Source: Antennarius striatus
Taxonomy: Eukaryota; Chordata; Actinopteri; Lophiiformes; Antennariidae
DNA: 64,000 nucleotides
Assembly (NCBI RefSeq): GCF_040054535.1
Contig: NC_090778.1
Location: forward strand, 12,245,501-12,309,500
Direction of reading: 5' to 3'
In this document: positions 19,269-32,035 of the stretch, piece by piece
How the letters are laid out: each line of letters begins with the position of its first letter
How positions within the stretch are numbered: position 1 is the first letter of the stretch
Made by a program: the position numbers and the translations under genes
Notes under the pieces: generated by a model
Told to the model about the DNA's origin: nothing
The model's database searches: none
The model's input: the letters and a program-made list of their open reading frames with translations, nothing else

Positions 19269-22200
19269 TTAGGAGATGGTGCAGATAGTACTGCTACTTT
19301 GGTTCTTCATGGCCTCCCTCCTCTTCAGCTCTCTGGTGATTCTCCTCCTGATGCCTTCCAAGTACAAGCCCCGGTCAAACTGTCCCGCGCACAGGGGAAT
19401 ACTGAACAGCACAAACAAACAATGATTATAGATACTGTATACATCCAGTGGTACACTTACACCTGTCCTCTAGATTTCTGATCCAGAAGGTGTTTATGCT
19501 AATCACTTAGTCGTACCTCTCTGTGTATAATGTCCCAGCTTGTGTCTTAAACCCTGCTACAATGTGCCAATGTCTCAGGCGTTTTGCACTGCCTGCACCT
19601 CGTGGCCATGTTTGCTGTGGTACACTCCTGCCTTCATTCATCTATGGTTGTGGTGTTTAAGGTCTATTCTTCGGCTACTATGACAGAAGCTACGTTTGTC
19701 CTTTTGGCTAGCTTGTTCAAGCACAATAATACAGTAAATCTCAGGGGGAGCTTCGTCTTCGGCAATACTTCATGTCAATTTGTTGCTGGTAAAGTTTGTC
19801 AAGTCTAACCTAAATAAAAATGTCAACATACTGTAACGCTCTGATTTACTGGCTGCTTATATTACTGCGCGCTTCCTCAACATGGTGACACTATTTTAAG
19901 CAGTGTTTTTGATCGGCAGTTGGACTTACTTGTCTCTGCCTGGCCTGAGTTTGACCTGGAAGACTCCAACAACAGGCCGATGGTCTGAAGTCTTGATGCT
20001 GGGGCAGCTGGTGTACTTTACCACTTTAATGCCATCTGTCTGCCTGCTCCTGAACAGGATCCTGTCCTATGAATACAAAAAAAAAAAAGTTCAACCCAGC
20101 TGAGAGCCACATGATGCTGACTGACTCTCCAGGTCAGTTTCATTTGTAATCAGAGGACTATCTCAATGGCATATCTGATCATACTGAAGCATATACTTTA
20201 TGTAGACTTTTTTGTGTTTGGTCTTACTGTGTATGAAGGTGTTCTCTGTTTAGAAGTCGTGTCGTAAATATCACATCCAATGTCAAACTTGTACGTTGGG
20301 CGGAAGTGTATTGGGGCCTCTTGAAAGCCTTTGAAGATTGAACCTTGGAGGGAAGCAGCGCATTAGCAAGATCAAGGATACACAAAAATCTTTAAAATTT
20401 TGTTAAAAGAAAAAACATCGTCCTCCTACATGCAAGCATACCATTGTTTATCTCTTTGGAGAGTTGGTCATGCTCCAACAGTGGGCCCATGTTACCGCCA
20501 GCTGTGTGGTTCATGATGGCTTCTACTTCTACTCGGTCCTTACTCAGTCGAAAGTTGAAATCTCCAAACCAAAAGACCTGGTCGAATCTTGTAGTGACAT
20601 CAGCTACAAGTAAAAATGACAAGACTTCAAGAGCATCAAGGCTGGCTGCAGTTTCTTGGATTAATGAATAATTACATCCAGCGCTAATGTATTGCAATTT
20701 TCAGCATTCATGTGTTTGTGTGTTCGTCCGTCCGTCCGTATGTCCACCAAATATCTTCGCAACCGTTCCAGACGGAAAGGTAAAACAAAAAGCACATTAC
20801 TCAGGCGGGAAGGAGATGAAAATGAGATGAACTTGACCTTGAGAAAAGAAGGTCAGGGTCGAATTTCAACTTTTGTACCCTCAGGAGCCGGATAAGATAG
20901 AAATATGAGGGAGAAGGCCAGTGTGAGTAAGACCATAGATCAAAGCTAGTGCTTTGATTTATGAAAGTAGCACAGAGCATTAGCTTTGATCTTTTACATA
21001 TGCAAGTAGGTCAGGGTAAAATTTTGAATTCAGGGGTGTCGCGGGACGTTGTAGTCTCTTACTGCGTTGGTTCTAGTTATATATTATTTTCTGAGTCGGA
21101 GTGGACCCGCACCACCCTCCTCTTGGTTGTGATTTCTCTCTTAATTCACACAATTCAAAATAAAAGGCTTACATGGTACGGAGCGGTAAGGGTTGGTGTC
21201 TGGAAGGCATTTTGGAAGCGCTAAAGCCTCAATGATCTTGTTGTAATCTAGAACTCTTTCATAAACCTTGGCATCTCCAGCTGGAAATAAAAATAGAATA
21301 ATAGATGAGAAACATGCAAGACTGTCTAGTTGTAAATGTAAAAATTTGTAACAAAACAAATTAAAAAGACCGCAATAACAATACATGTATTTCACAGGAA
21401 GTCGTCTTTTATGGAGATACACAAATGTAAATCAAGTGTAAATGATAACACTCCAGCTTCTCCAGGTAGCAGAAACATATATATTTTAAATGCATGACAC
21501 TTTAATACAAATTTCCATCAAGTCTTAGAGAAAATCTCCTCTGACTCACAGGTAAAGTGGGATGTAATGAAGAGGAATGAAGTCCCAAAAAAGGTAAAGG
21601 CAACTCCCACAGCCCCTTTGGTCTTGATTTGAGAAATGATCCTGGTTGTTACCGTGGCATGCTCCACCTCTGAGGGACAACAGACCAAATGGTATAACAG
21701 CGTGGATTTAACAATGACACACACACAGTACTACAAAAAGTAGTCCTCACACAGAAACTGACCTGAGCAGAACCAGATGAGATCTCGTCGAACAAATACA
21801 TTGAGATATAAAACACCATGTGATGTTGCATATAGCATGACATAGTAGGGTCCCAATGTCTCCTGAAGACGGGTCTCCCACTCTCTCCTACACAAAGTCG
21901 CATTACACAATTACGCAAGTTTGTTCACACCCTGAATGAAGTAATCAATCACATCACTTTTTTTCAGGTGACTATAAAATAAAGCAACCTATAATGTACC
22001 TGTCAGGACAGCCTTCCTGGACCCCAATAATGTAAAAATCTTGAGCAAATTCAGAGTCAGTTGGAAGGAGCAGATCATCAATGTCGCCTGGAAGCCCCTA
22101 AAGAGGATAAAATTCTGTTGTTTACTGAATTTCTGCAGGTATTGGCAAGATGTTGTGACACACTGCAGAGCAACGATTTGCTCATGCCTTCTCTCCCTGC

Positions 22201-23758
22201 ATGTTCCATGTGATTACATAGACTCCCACTCTCCTGTTTGGGAAGTAGCGGTCCAGCTCCTCAGCTCCAAGCAGAGCACCACTTCCCAGCACACTCCCCT
22301 CCAGAAAGCTCCTTGAAAACAGAAAGGAAAACTGGCACATCTACTGATTGTCAATTTACCTTGCAGGATTAAGTCAGTTTAGTGGAATTAAAATATTGGT
22401 ATTGGAATCATTCAACATTAAAAATATGACGTTTCCACTGCACACCAACTGTGTATTCAGAAAAAATGCTGAGCTGCTTTTTCTGCTACACAAGCATCTT
22501 CTGTCATTCTGTTTAATCCCTCTCATTCTCCATTTCTGTTGACAGTGGGTGCAGTGGAATGTCAAAATGTCTGGAGCCTGAATTTCAGGACTAAATGACA
22601 ATTTGGTTGTTCTAATCTCATTCACTCCTATGATTGAACCAGGCTGCTGGTGCACTCTGCTAATTACCTTCAAGCAGAGCACAATCAAGATTAATTAACC
22701 TGTTGATAGGGTATGATACTGAAACAAAGGTTTATGCAGAGGGAGTCCACAATAACTTTGCATCTAAAATGTTCCTCATATTATAAAAATAAGGTAATTC
22801 AATCCTACACACAATTTACACCTCATGGCATTGACATGAGGTGCCAATGCCATGAGGTGAAAGGGTTAGCAATCAAAGGCATGTTTGCCTTTGCTAAGCT
22901 CAGCTATTATTACAAAAAATAAAATATTTGCATCCAGTTCTACACGTTTCTGGATTGACATAGCTTCTGGCATTTATAATAGTATATAGTAACATTATGA
23001 AGTGCTTCAAACAGTCAAGCCTCTAATAGCTTCCTGACAATACAAAAAGTAAGCTTTACAAAACTATTCTCAAGTCCTGCCAGAGGATGACTCAAGATAT
23101 GTCATTTACATGGCTTGATGTGTTTACTCTACCTGTTCCTCACATCCTGGGGTCTGATGGGGCTAAGCACACTGTAGGTAGACCTCAAGGAGTTGACAGA
23201 GGCACTGTCCGAGCCCATGTTCTCCAAAAGTCGGCTGTCACTCAAGTTTCTGTGGAATCTCTCTACAGGCCTCTTCCCGGCAGGCAAAGAATAATCCAAA
23301 CAATCCCTGTCAATCCTATTAGCTGCCCTCAAAGTGGCTGTTGCAAAGCTTTCCTCCAGAGCAGGCAATGGACCAGTAGGTCGCACTGGAGACAGACGCA
23401 CCTTGGTGGACCTAACCCACTGATCTGTTGGGTCGCTTTCTTGCCTGGGAGGCCTCCTTTCATACTTAAAGAAACTCTCCCCTCTGTCCTGAAAGACTTG
23501 GGATCCTGTCATAAGAGTTGACGGAGGTCTCACATTGGAATCTTGGTCATCTTTGATGGTGGCACTATCCCCAAGGACACGCCCGTGGGGAGCTAGAGCT
23601 GTTTGGTCCCCTTTCAGTGAGTCTGTGGAGGAGCCAGTCTCTGTCAGTTCACTTAAACTCTCCTGGCTGTTTCTCAGCCTCCTGGTTCCTATGGATTCCT
23701 CCACAGAGGTAGTCCTGCTGGACTTGGGCAGCTTTGTCATGTTGTGACCAGCAGTCAT
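19269..23758 (-). CDS. inpp5e: Phosphatidylinositol polyphosphate 5-phosphatase type IV
   Basis: Ten coding exons on the minus strand: 23758-23133, 22311-22188, 22097-22000, 21887-21763, 21669-21550, 21280-21173, 20603-20442, 20343-20228, 20066-19930, 19401-19269. They join in frame to 582 aa (human 644; the fish N-terminus is shorter). The enzyme removes the 5-phosphate from PI(4,5)P2 and PI(3,4,5)P3 in the primary cilium; human mutations cause Joubert syndrome. Catalytic motifs are all present: TWNMQGE (about 243-249), GVQEGC (E278), TSHFT (H362), FWFGDFNF (D415, N417), RTPSYTDR (488-495) and TSDHRPV (D521, H522). The protein ends CTIS, a CaaX box for farnesylation, as human ends CSVS. The first 208 residues are Ser-rich and disordered, ending [14 protein letters not shown]. 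Exon 2 uses a GC donor. The exon 6 end uses AT/GTAAGC to keep phase. Confidence 0.96.
20690..21100. repeat. Dispersed-repeat-like block in an inpp5e intron
   Basis: Intron between the exons at 21280-21173 and 20603-20442. It carries (TCCG)n-like starts, 'accttgaccttgagaaaag' and 'aaggtcagggtcg', wording I associate with dispersed fish repeats. I cannot assign a family. Confidence 0.35.
22819..22859. repeat. Perfect 15-bp hairpin in inpp5e intron 1
   Basis: CACCTCATGGCATTG at 22819-22833 and its exact reverse complement at 22845-22859, with an 11-nt loop that itself repeats CATGAGGTG. It could fold in RNA on either strand. Confidence 0.85.
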
Positions 23759-24302
23759 CAGGTGGATTGTGCGTTCTCATTGATATCTTTCCCTAAAATT
23801 TAAGGCCAAAAAAAAAAAATCTTCTTTTAAAAAAGGATTATTGACTGGGACTTTTCTACTCCTAAGTAGCCAGTTACGCAAACGCTAGCTTCGTAAGCTA
23901 AATAATGTTAACCTTCGAGGTATGAATTAGCTAGAAACCGAGATTGTCCCGCTTAATCATCGACTATAACGTTGTGATTTCTAGGTACATCGAAATCAAT
24001 CATTGAGAGATAATATTCGCAAATTGGCAATACGGTTAGCAAAGCCAATATCCTACATTAGTTAGCAAAGGTAAAAACAACAACATAGGTTTTAGCTTGA
24101 GAGTAGCGGGACAGAGGCTAACAGCGCTAAAGCGTAAATAAACACGCAGGCATTTCACTGAATGATAAATATCATTAGTTAGTGTTTCAGGCTGCCTTTT
24201 TATTGTTACAGCGATAGCGTAACGACTAAGTTACCTGTTATTTAACGTAACGTGAAATCAGACGGGAACATTTTCAAGCGGTTCCATTACTTCCTTAGTA
24301 AC
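23759..24302 (-). promoter_or_regulatory. inpp5e 5' UTR exon and promoter region
   Basis: The coding exon appears to start at 23792 (acceptor ATTTTAG), preceded by an intron whose donor AACAG/GTAACT lies at 24235, implying a short non-coding first exon near 24235-24300. A perfect RFX X-box match (ACTTCC-TT-AGTAAC, consensus RYYNYY-N1-3-RRNRAC) sits at 24289-24302. X-boxes drive ciliary genes, which fits inpp5e. The transcription start is inferred. Confidence 0.5.
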
Positions 24303-26023
24303 GTTTGACAACAGGTAGTGTTACCAAGAAAAGAGTCGTTCTAGGAAGCAAACGCTTGTCGTAGCGCCCCCTGCGGTCGGAAGTGAACGTGCACGCAAAC
24401 CCATGCGCTTCAGATTATTGTGCTGTTCAACACAGGACCCTTGAGATGTGCCCTAAAACCCAGCTCGTTGCTGTTTATCTATTCATTAAGTGTAATTGCA
24501 CTTTTTGTATTTTTTTCATCGTTCCACTCATGATTTCTACAAGTGCTAAAAAAATATATGTCACACAACAAGCATGTTAAAATTCATTTTGACTAGTAGT
24601 TTTTCTTATTTGTTATAATACAGTTATATGTTGTGATAATATAATTATTGTGAATTATGCTGACCTTGATTTTTATAGAGTCATATATTTGATTGCCCTT
24701 GTTGATGCAATGTAGATATAGAGTTACTGTAAGAGACCTGTAGCCTATACATGAATTGTATATTATGTATTATTTGATAATCAATAGAAGCCTATATTAC
24801 ATATTGCAGTGTCAATAAAAAATAACTACTGCTACTTTATTGACTTCTGTGGGCTTACTTTTGTTTCAAATACGGATACAATTGGATTTTTATTACCTTA
24901 TTCTGTGTATTCATTTAATGTAAAGAGAAGGAAATGCTTTTTTTTTTACTTTACAAAAATAATGACACATTCTGTTACAAATTGTAAAGTCTGTACAAGT
25001 AGGGCTGAATCAGTTCACAAACCAAATACTGTAAAAATAATTTTATGGGAAAGCATTTTATGATTCCAGTTTCTCAGATGCTATTGTTTGTTGTTTTTCA
25101 CTTGAACTGTTTTTCATTTTCAAACTGTTTACAGTATCTTGTCTAAGGGTAACTGCAATGTGATTTCTCACTCTTATCTAAATTTTATTAAATAAGTAAT
25201 CAATCATTCAAAACAGAAAATAATCAACAGATTGATATTAATAATTCTTTAATGAAATTTAAAAAACATTATTTTCACTAAAAGCTGCAGACCCCAGCTC
25301 CCAGTGACAGCGGATGAAGCGATGAGAAAACGGATTGATGGATGAAGAACTGAAGAAATAATGAATTCCTCATAATAATCAACACGATGACTTACAATAG
25401 TTTAACATTCAAAGACGACATTTAACTGCATGGAGCATGACTGGAACACAGAATATGGGTATTATTTGTCCTAAGTGTGGCAATATTGGTGACATTTCTA
25501 GGCATACAATCCTATAGCCAAATAAATAAGAGAGAACTTATTTTCTGCCATCAATGAAATGAAATAAAAATATTAAAATGTTAGACTTTGGTTTATACTA
25601 ATTATCTCAGATTATCTTAAAATAGCTGTTCATTTTATAAAACTCTATCGACATGTTAGATACATTTACGTTTTGCAAGAAGTATGTTTAATAGTACATA
25701 CAAACACTTTCCTTGTACTTTAAATGGACAAATCAGTGACTGGATAAATGGCACTGTTTGTTGGGGACAAAGCAACAGAAAAATGTTGTTGCTGACAACC
25801 CAGTGTATGTCACAATGAAAAAAAACAATGTCAAGGTGTGACCTTTGATTGGTAACCTTTTCACCTCTCTGTGACCGCTGCACTGTGCGAGAAACAGCTG
25901 CTGAAAAGGTTTCTGAGCCCATTGACCCCTGGAAATGTGAACAATCTTTCCATATTCAGTGTAATTCTATGGCTCTGTTGCTGGCTCAGTGCTTTCAGAC
26001 AAAAGGGTAGTCTGTGGGTCCGG
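24303..26023. other. Intergenic, inpp5e to crystallin
   Basis: AT-rich; includes a SINE-A tail remnant around 25284-25350 (gaccccagctcccagtgac). A half Maf-response element TGCTGAC is at 25790-25796. No coding sequence seen. Confidence 0.5.
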
Positions 26024-26030
26024 TATAAAA
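26024..26030 (+). promoter_or_regulatory. TATA box of the gamma-M crystallin gene
   Basis: TATAAAA about 100 bp upstream of the ATG, followed by a CAG/CAGCAG-rich leader. A focused TATA promoter is normal for lens crystallins. The half-MARE at 25790-25796 about 230 bp upstream is a candidate Maf site. Confidence 0.75.
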
Positions 26031-26125
26031 GGAAAGGGTTAAACTTGGTAAAGCACAGTTTGGTGCAAGATCAACAGTAACAGCAGTTCCAGCAGCAACA
26101 GCAGCAGCGGCGCACTGACCAGAAA

Positions 26126-27310
26126 ATGACGTCCACTGGAATGAGCATGAGCAGGGTAGGATGCTCGTTTACTTAATCCTCATATTGTCACTACTGCTTT
26201 ATACAGGATATCACTGTTAAGGATGAGACTTGTTATTTTTGTCAGATATACTTTAAAGCTACGATAAACAAAGCTTGTTAATAGCAAAATAATGGATGTG
26301 TAATGTAAAAAAAAAAAGTTAAAACAAGCCACAGGACTCTCATCACTTGAAGAGTAATTTTTTTTTCTCTGTTAGAGAAGACTCAGTGTGATGGAAACAC
26401 TTCTTCAAATTAAAACAAATGTTAATATTGCTTCATATGTGCTGATCGTACAAATAGGCACATGCAGTATTTACTGTTTTTTATCATCAGCTCATTTCTG
26501 CTGCCATCAAGTGTCTAATATCAGTTACTGCAAGTTTAATGATGTGTGGAGGATGTTATCCTACGTGTAAAGAAAGCTGGATTCGGAAACTATTGTATTT
26601 TCCCTTGGAAATGGATATTCGTAGTTTTGTCCATGGGACACCAGACTGTCTCTTGTGCGTCACATTCTGACTGTTTCTGTGTCCCATCTCAGATCATCTT
26701 CTACGAGGAGAGGAACTTCCAGGGTCGCTCCTATGAGTGCATGAGCGATTGCCCAGACATGTCCTCCTACCTGAACAGGTGCCACTCCTGTAGGGTGGAG
26801 AGAGGTTGCTTCATGGTCTACGACCGCACCAACTACATGGGCAACCAGTACTTCATGAGGCGAGGCGAGTATGCCGACTACATGAGCATGATGGGCATGA
26901 ACGACAGCATCAGATCCTGCCGCATGATCCCCATGGTAAGAAGTCAGGCCTGAATAGGTCTGCTACACACTTTTATAGATACAATAAATCAAATCAAGTT
27001 GAATTAAATCCACTCCTGCTGTGCCGTACAGTACAGAGGATCCTACCGGATGAGGATCTACGAGAGGGAGAACTTTGGAGGTCAGATGTATGAGCTGATG
27101 GACGACTGTGACAACATCATGGACCGTTACCGCATGTCCAACTGCATGTCCTGCAATGTTATGGATGGCCACTGGCTGATGTACGAGCAGCCCCACTACA
27201 GAGGCAGGATGATGTACTTCAGGCCTGGAGAGTACAGGAACTTCATGAACATGGGCGGAAGTGGAATGAGGTTCATGAGCATGAGGCGCATCACTGACTC
27301 CTGCTATTAG
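26126..27310 (+). CDS. Gamma-M lens crystallin
   Basis: Three exons, 26126-26155, 26693-26935 and 27032-27310 (stop TAG), give 183 aa. It is a structural lens protein of the beta/gamma superfamily. Exon 1 encodes a 10-residue Met/Ser arm ([10 protein letters not shown]); exon 2 encodes the N-terminal domain (two Greek keys, [16 protein letters not shown] and [11 protein letters not shown]); exon 3 encodes the C-terminal domain ([16 protein letters not shown] and [19 protein letters not shown]). One exon per domain is the gamma-crystallin plan. Met makes up about 29 of 183 residues, and the only Trp is in the fourth motif, as expected of fish gamma-M crystallins used in dense, hard lenses. It stands alone here rather than in a tandem array. 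A polyadenylation signal follows at 27326-27331. The exact paralogue is not assigned. Confidence 0.95.
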
Positions 27311-27325
27311 ACTCTCTTTGCACTC

Positions 27326-27331
27326 AATAAA
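27326..27331 (+). terminator. Polyadenylation signal of the gamma-M crystallin
   Basis: AATAAA 16 bp after the stop codon; a very short 3' UTR, common in crystallin genes. Confidence 0.8.
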
Positions 27332-30300
27332 ACTGTCATAGCCTGAACAAACGGTGTGCTTCAATCGTGTGTTAGTCTTTCCTTTTATTTCATCAATCAC
27401 ATACATGTTGTCCTTTTTGGATGCTCACCCATAAGACCTGAAAATCTCTAGTTTATTCATAAAATGCATGAGATAACAGTAGTCCAATTTCCACCGGCAT
27501 CCTGTAGGTCAACAGCACGGATGGCGGTCGTTGTTAACCCGGGCCTCGACCGATTTGGTATGGAAGTCATAGGTTTGATGCATGTTTGATTTGGCAAAAG
27601 TTTCACGTTGGATGCCCTTCCTGACGCAACCCTCTGTATTTATCCGGGCTTGGGACCAGCCCAATAAGACACTGGCTTGCGTCCTCTTGCGGCTACATTA
27701 TGAGATAATTCTTAAAGAACATTTAAATTACACTTTCAAATACAAAATTTCTAAGTATAAATAATAAGTTAAATTATTAAACGAGAATTTCACTCATATC
27801 ACTAAAACTATGGTCGTCCACCAAACCAGTACATGCTTGCATTTTCAATCTCATATATCAAATCGATATGATGCAACAGATTTACGTATTGGAAATCATA
27901 TTTAATGCAATTTGTTCTCATTATAAAATACTTTTTCTTTTGAAATAGTCTCTCAATTAATTATCAGTTGGGAAATGAGTAAATTCTAGTTAATACTTAA
28001 TGGATTTTGTCAGCAGAAGTGAATTGGTGAGCTCTAATGTAATTTAATAAATAATATTAAATTACAGTAATTAATCTTTGTCAATGTTATTGATTAATAA
28101 TATTTATTTTCATTATTTCATGTCACACAATATGTGTTTAATTGTCATAATGTTGGGCCAAAAGCTGAACAATAAAACCAACGGTAAGAATATTTTGAAT
28201 TCCCAGCAGGTGTTAAGGACAAAAATATTAACAGAGTATCCCTACTCAGCTGTATTCACCAAAATATGTCTGATTCAATCGAAAGCCAGATCACAAACCA
28301 CAGACAGGTGTGAAGAGGTACAATGAATGTGCAGCATGAAGGAATCTGTTATGCCCCACAAAGAGACACACACAGAGTTTGAAATGCTGCCAGTTTTATC
28401 TCATGTCTGTGTCAGCAGAAGTTTAGTCTAACTCTCAGTGGAATTAAACCTGTTGTGTCTTCCATATAAATCTCTGACACATGACACATGGCACTGACAC
28501 ATGAACTCAAGAATAGCTGAGGTTCTCTGGTCCTACTCATGCTGCTTAATAAGGCTGTGGTCCATTCACGGTTGTCATGAGATGCAAAAGGTGTTGTTAT
28601 TTCTAATTGACTGCGTGTTTCCTTCGTTCCTGTTTAAGGGACATAGCTGAGATGTCATTTGTACAAATGAATAATTTACTGTTTCTTTGATAGACAAATA
28701 CTGTACAATGGAATTAAAGTAGCGCTGATATTTTTGTTTTTCTGTCCTTTAGTTTTTCTGTCTCACTATTGAATAAACAATCATGAATACATTTGTCAGA
28801 CATACTGTTCTAGTAGGATGAATCCCATGCACTGACTGGTGACTTTTCTGTTCATTTTTATAAATCTACTGCTACGAAACTGGTCTACACACATTTCCAC
28901 TGATCATCCCAATAGTGCTGGTAACAATACTGCAGTGAGAGAAATACTGTATCTCTACCTTTATGAAACTGGTTAACTAGAAGTTCATTCATGTCTTGTG
29001 TGGATGAGATGAAACTCTGATGACCCTCTCATCTCACACCATCATTTGATCAAATAAGGTTAATATTTGTTGATATAATATGTTTGCTTTGACCCCCAGA
29101 GGTAAAAATCTAGACATAACAGATGTCTGTAACATTTTCAAGAGAAAAATCCATGAATATGCATACATTCTAAACAAATTAAATGTCTCCAACAAGACAG
29201 GAAGCTTGCATACACCTACATCTACATTTGTCGGAAGAGGATTATAGAAGCATGACTCTCTATCTTCTTCTCTCCCTCTTCTTTCTCTGGAGAATGGCCA
29301 ATCCGGCAAGAGAGTGTGGAATCAATGCCCTGATACAAGGTTCAACCTAATGAGGATCAGAAACATCTTAATAAAGACCCATAATCCACCACTTAATCCC
29401 TCATTACAGAATCATCTGCATTCAGTGGTTCTGCTCCATACTGCTGCAGTGACGGCACATTCAGGTCCATTGTTATACGCAGCCTCATCTCTCACCCAGG
29501 GCTATGTCTCCCTTTGTCTCCCTGTGGTGTCAGTTATATTTGATCCAATCTCATTAGACTTTCTGATCAGATGAGCAGAAAGGCCTGAAAATAGTGCTTT
29601 TGTGTGCACTTCTATGCTATCTCCTTTCTGAAATGGAAAATGAGGCATATGCTTAATGAGGAGGAGATGGAATGGGACTTGCTGTTCCAAGGGAGAGATA
29701 GGGACTGTATTATGTGAAGAAAGCATTCTGACCAAAACTGTGAAATGACACACTTTCCATGCAGGGTCAACATCAGACATTATCAATTGTGAGAGTTTGA
29801 AAATTACACTGAAGTGGGACAGACAGATTAAACTAATGCTGAGTGCTGGACAGATTCTGAGAGAGTCTGTGTTTTGGTTTCGTGCAACATTTACAGAAAA
29901 GTTGCAGAAAATTTAACCTAGTTCAGACAACAGTTATGTTTTGCTGTCGTGTCTGCAGATGTGCCTTCTGCCTCTGGAGTAACCTCCCTGTTGGTGTCAA
30001 ACAGTTTAATTATACTGGGACTTATGAAATTAAAGGAACAGGCCCCCACCCCCCCAGTCACTACAAGCAAACTAGGTAAGGTCACCGCAGGCAGGTCACT
30101 GCAGCTACGTTCTTTGAGTAGCAGTGTTGCTGTTCATCTTGAAAGGTAAAACACACAAGTAATATCGGAAAATGCTAGTGTGTGATTGATTGTACACACA
30201 AGTGACAACAAATTAAGTTTATTCGTTGATTAATCTCGAAGCAAATGGATCCTTGTTAATCACAGATGCTGAAAAATGCAATCTATCCAGTTTTGTGTAT

Positions 30301-31379
30301 TTGTCAATGTTTTTTATTATTTCCAGATAAATTCCTGGTCACAAGTTCATGTCTGTGGGCAACTTGTTCCTTTACAGGCTGTGAAAATTATTCATTCATT
30401 CATTCTTGAGGATGAGACAATCATAATCATCCCATCACCATCCACTTATCCCGAAGCAAAAGGGTCACTGATTGTGCCAGAGCCTGTCCCAGCTGACGGT
30501 GGGGTACACCCTGGACGTGTCGCCACTTATTCACAGTGCCACTGTTAGGATAATTGCTGACAACTGCATGCTTGTATCTTAGCTTCCCCTGCTAAATGCA
30601 TTCATGGTACAGGAGGTTTGTACTGAAAATAAAAAATTGCTTTTTGATGGTATTATATTATCATTTTTATATTTTGCAAAATGCAGCACCATACAAAAAA
30701 CACACACACGCACACACACATGTTCATACTTATTCTTTGTCTACCTTGCGATATACAGTATGTCAATCAGCTAAATGTGCTGGTACGAGTCCAATGAATG
30801 GGAATTGTTAATATGCCAAGTGACATAAGCTCATCCAGACATGTTCCAGTTTAGAATGAGGTTAATTTAGAAAAATGTGCTGAGAAGACCAATCTCGTTT
30901 CCTTTATGTGAAGCTGTGGGATGATCCTTGTGAGGGTTGGATAATTAGCCCCATGCAGGTGTAGAGAAGGCTGATTCTTAACCCGCAGCACCCTTCCTTC
31001 CTCACAGCTCTACATGCAGAGATGAGTAGGAGGTGGAGGAGGTAAAACAAAACAAATAAAACTCATTAAAGGTCCCCATGTGTCCACAAATCCCCCTCTG
31101 CAAAATGATCATGCACTCCAGACATTGGTTCTGGGCATCAGTCCTGCCTCATTTCACACATATGTACATCAGTGATCCTCTGGCTCCATCCCTATTACCC
31201 TACTGAACTCATATTTGTAAAATAATATAATTTATCTCTAATATCTAATACTTTCAAGTCATCAAGCACTGAATGAATGGGGGGGGGCAGACTTGAGCTA
31301 CACTTTTGGTAGAACCAGGGTATATTTGGGAAGATTATGTGTCTCATGATGTTATGATGGATGTGCCATGCCCCCACTG
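27332..31379. other. Intergenic, no gene recognised
   Basis: Holds a dispersed fish repeat at about 27500-27665 (ggatgcccttcctgacgcaa, tttatccgggcttgggacc) and a SINE-A tail remnant at 30385-30545. The remainder is AT-rich with only short random frames. Confidence 0.5.
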
Positions 31380-31601
<222 letters not shown>

Positions 31602-31750
31602 GTGGGCCTCCAGCTCACTGTACAGTTCTGCTTTTTGTATTTCTGCTTGTTTAGGTATTTTACATGTATGTCTGTTTAGTTGTGTATTAAATGTTTTCTT
31701 GTTTTTTGTATTTATATGTTTTTCTTAATGTGTATTTATATGTGTACATG

Positions 31751-32035
<285 letters not shown>

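Noticed and set aside
21180-21180. inpp5e exon 6 donor at TCC/GTACCA
   Set aside because: It would leave phase 0 and break the frame into exon 7; the donor seven bases on (AT/GTAAGC, exon end 21173) restores it.
26963-27406. 147-codon minus-strand open frame over the crystallin
   Set aside because: It lies opposite crystallin exon 3 and reflects the codon bias of that exon.
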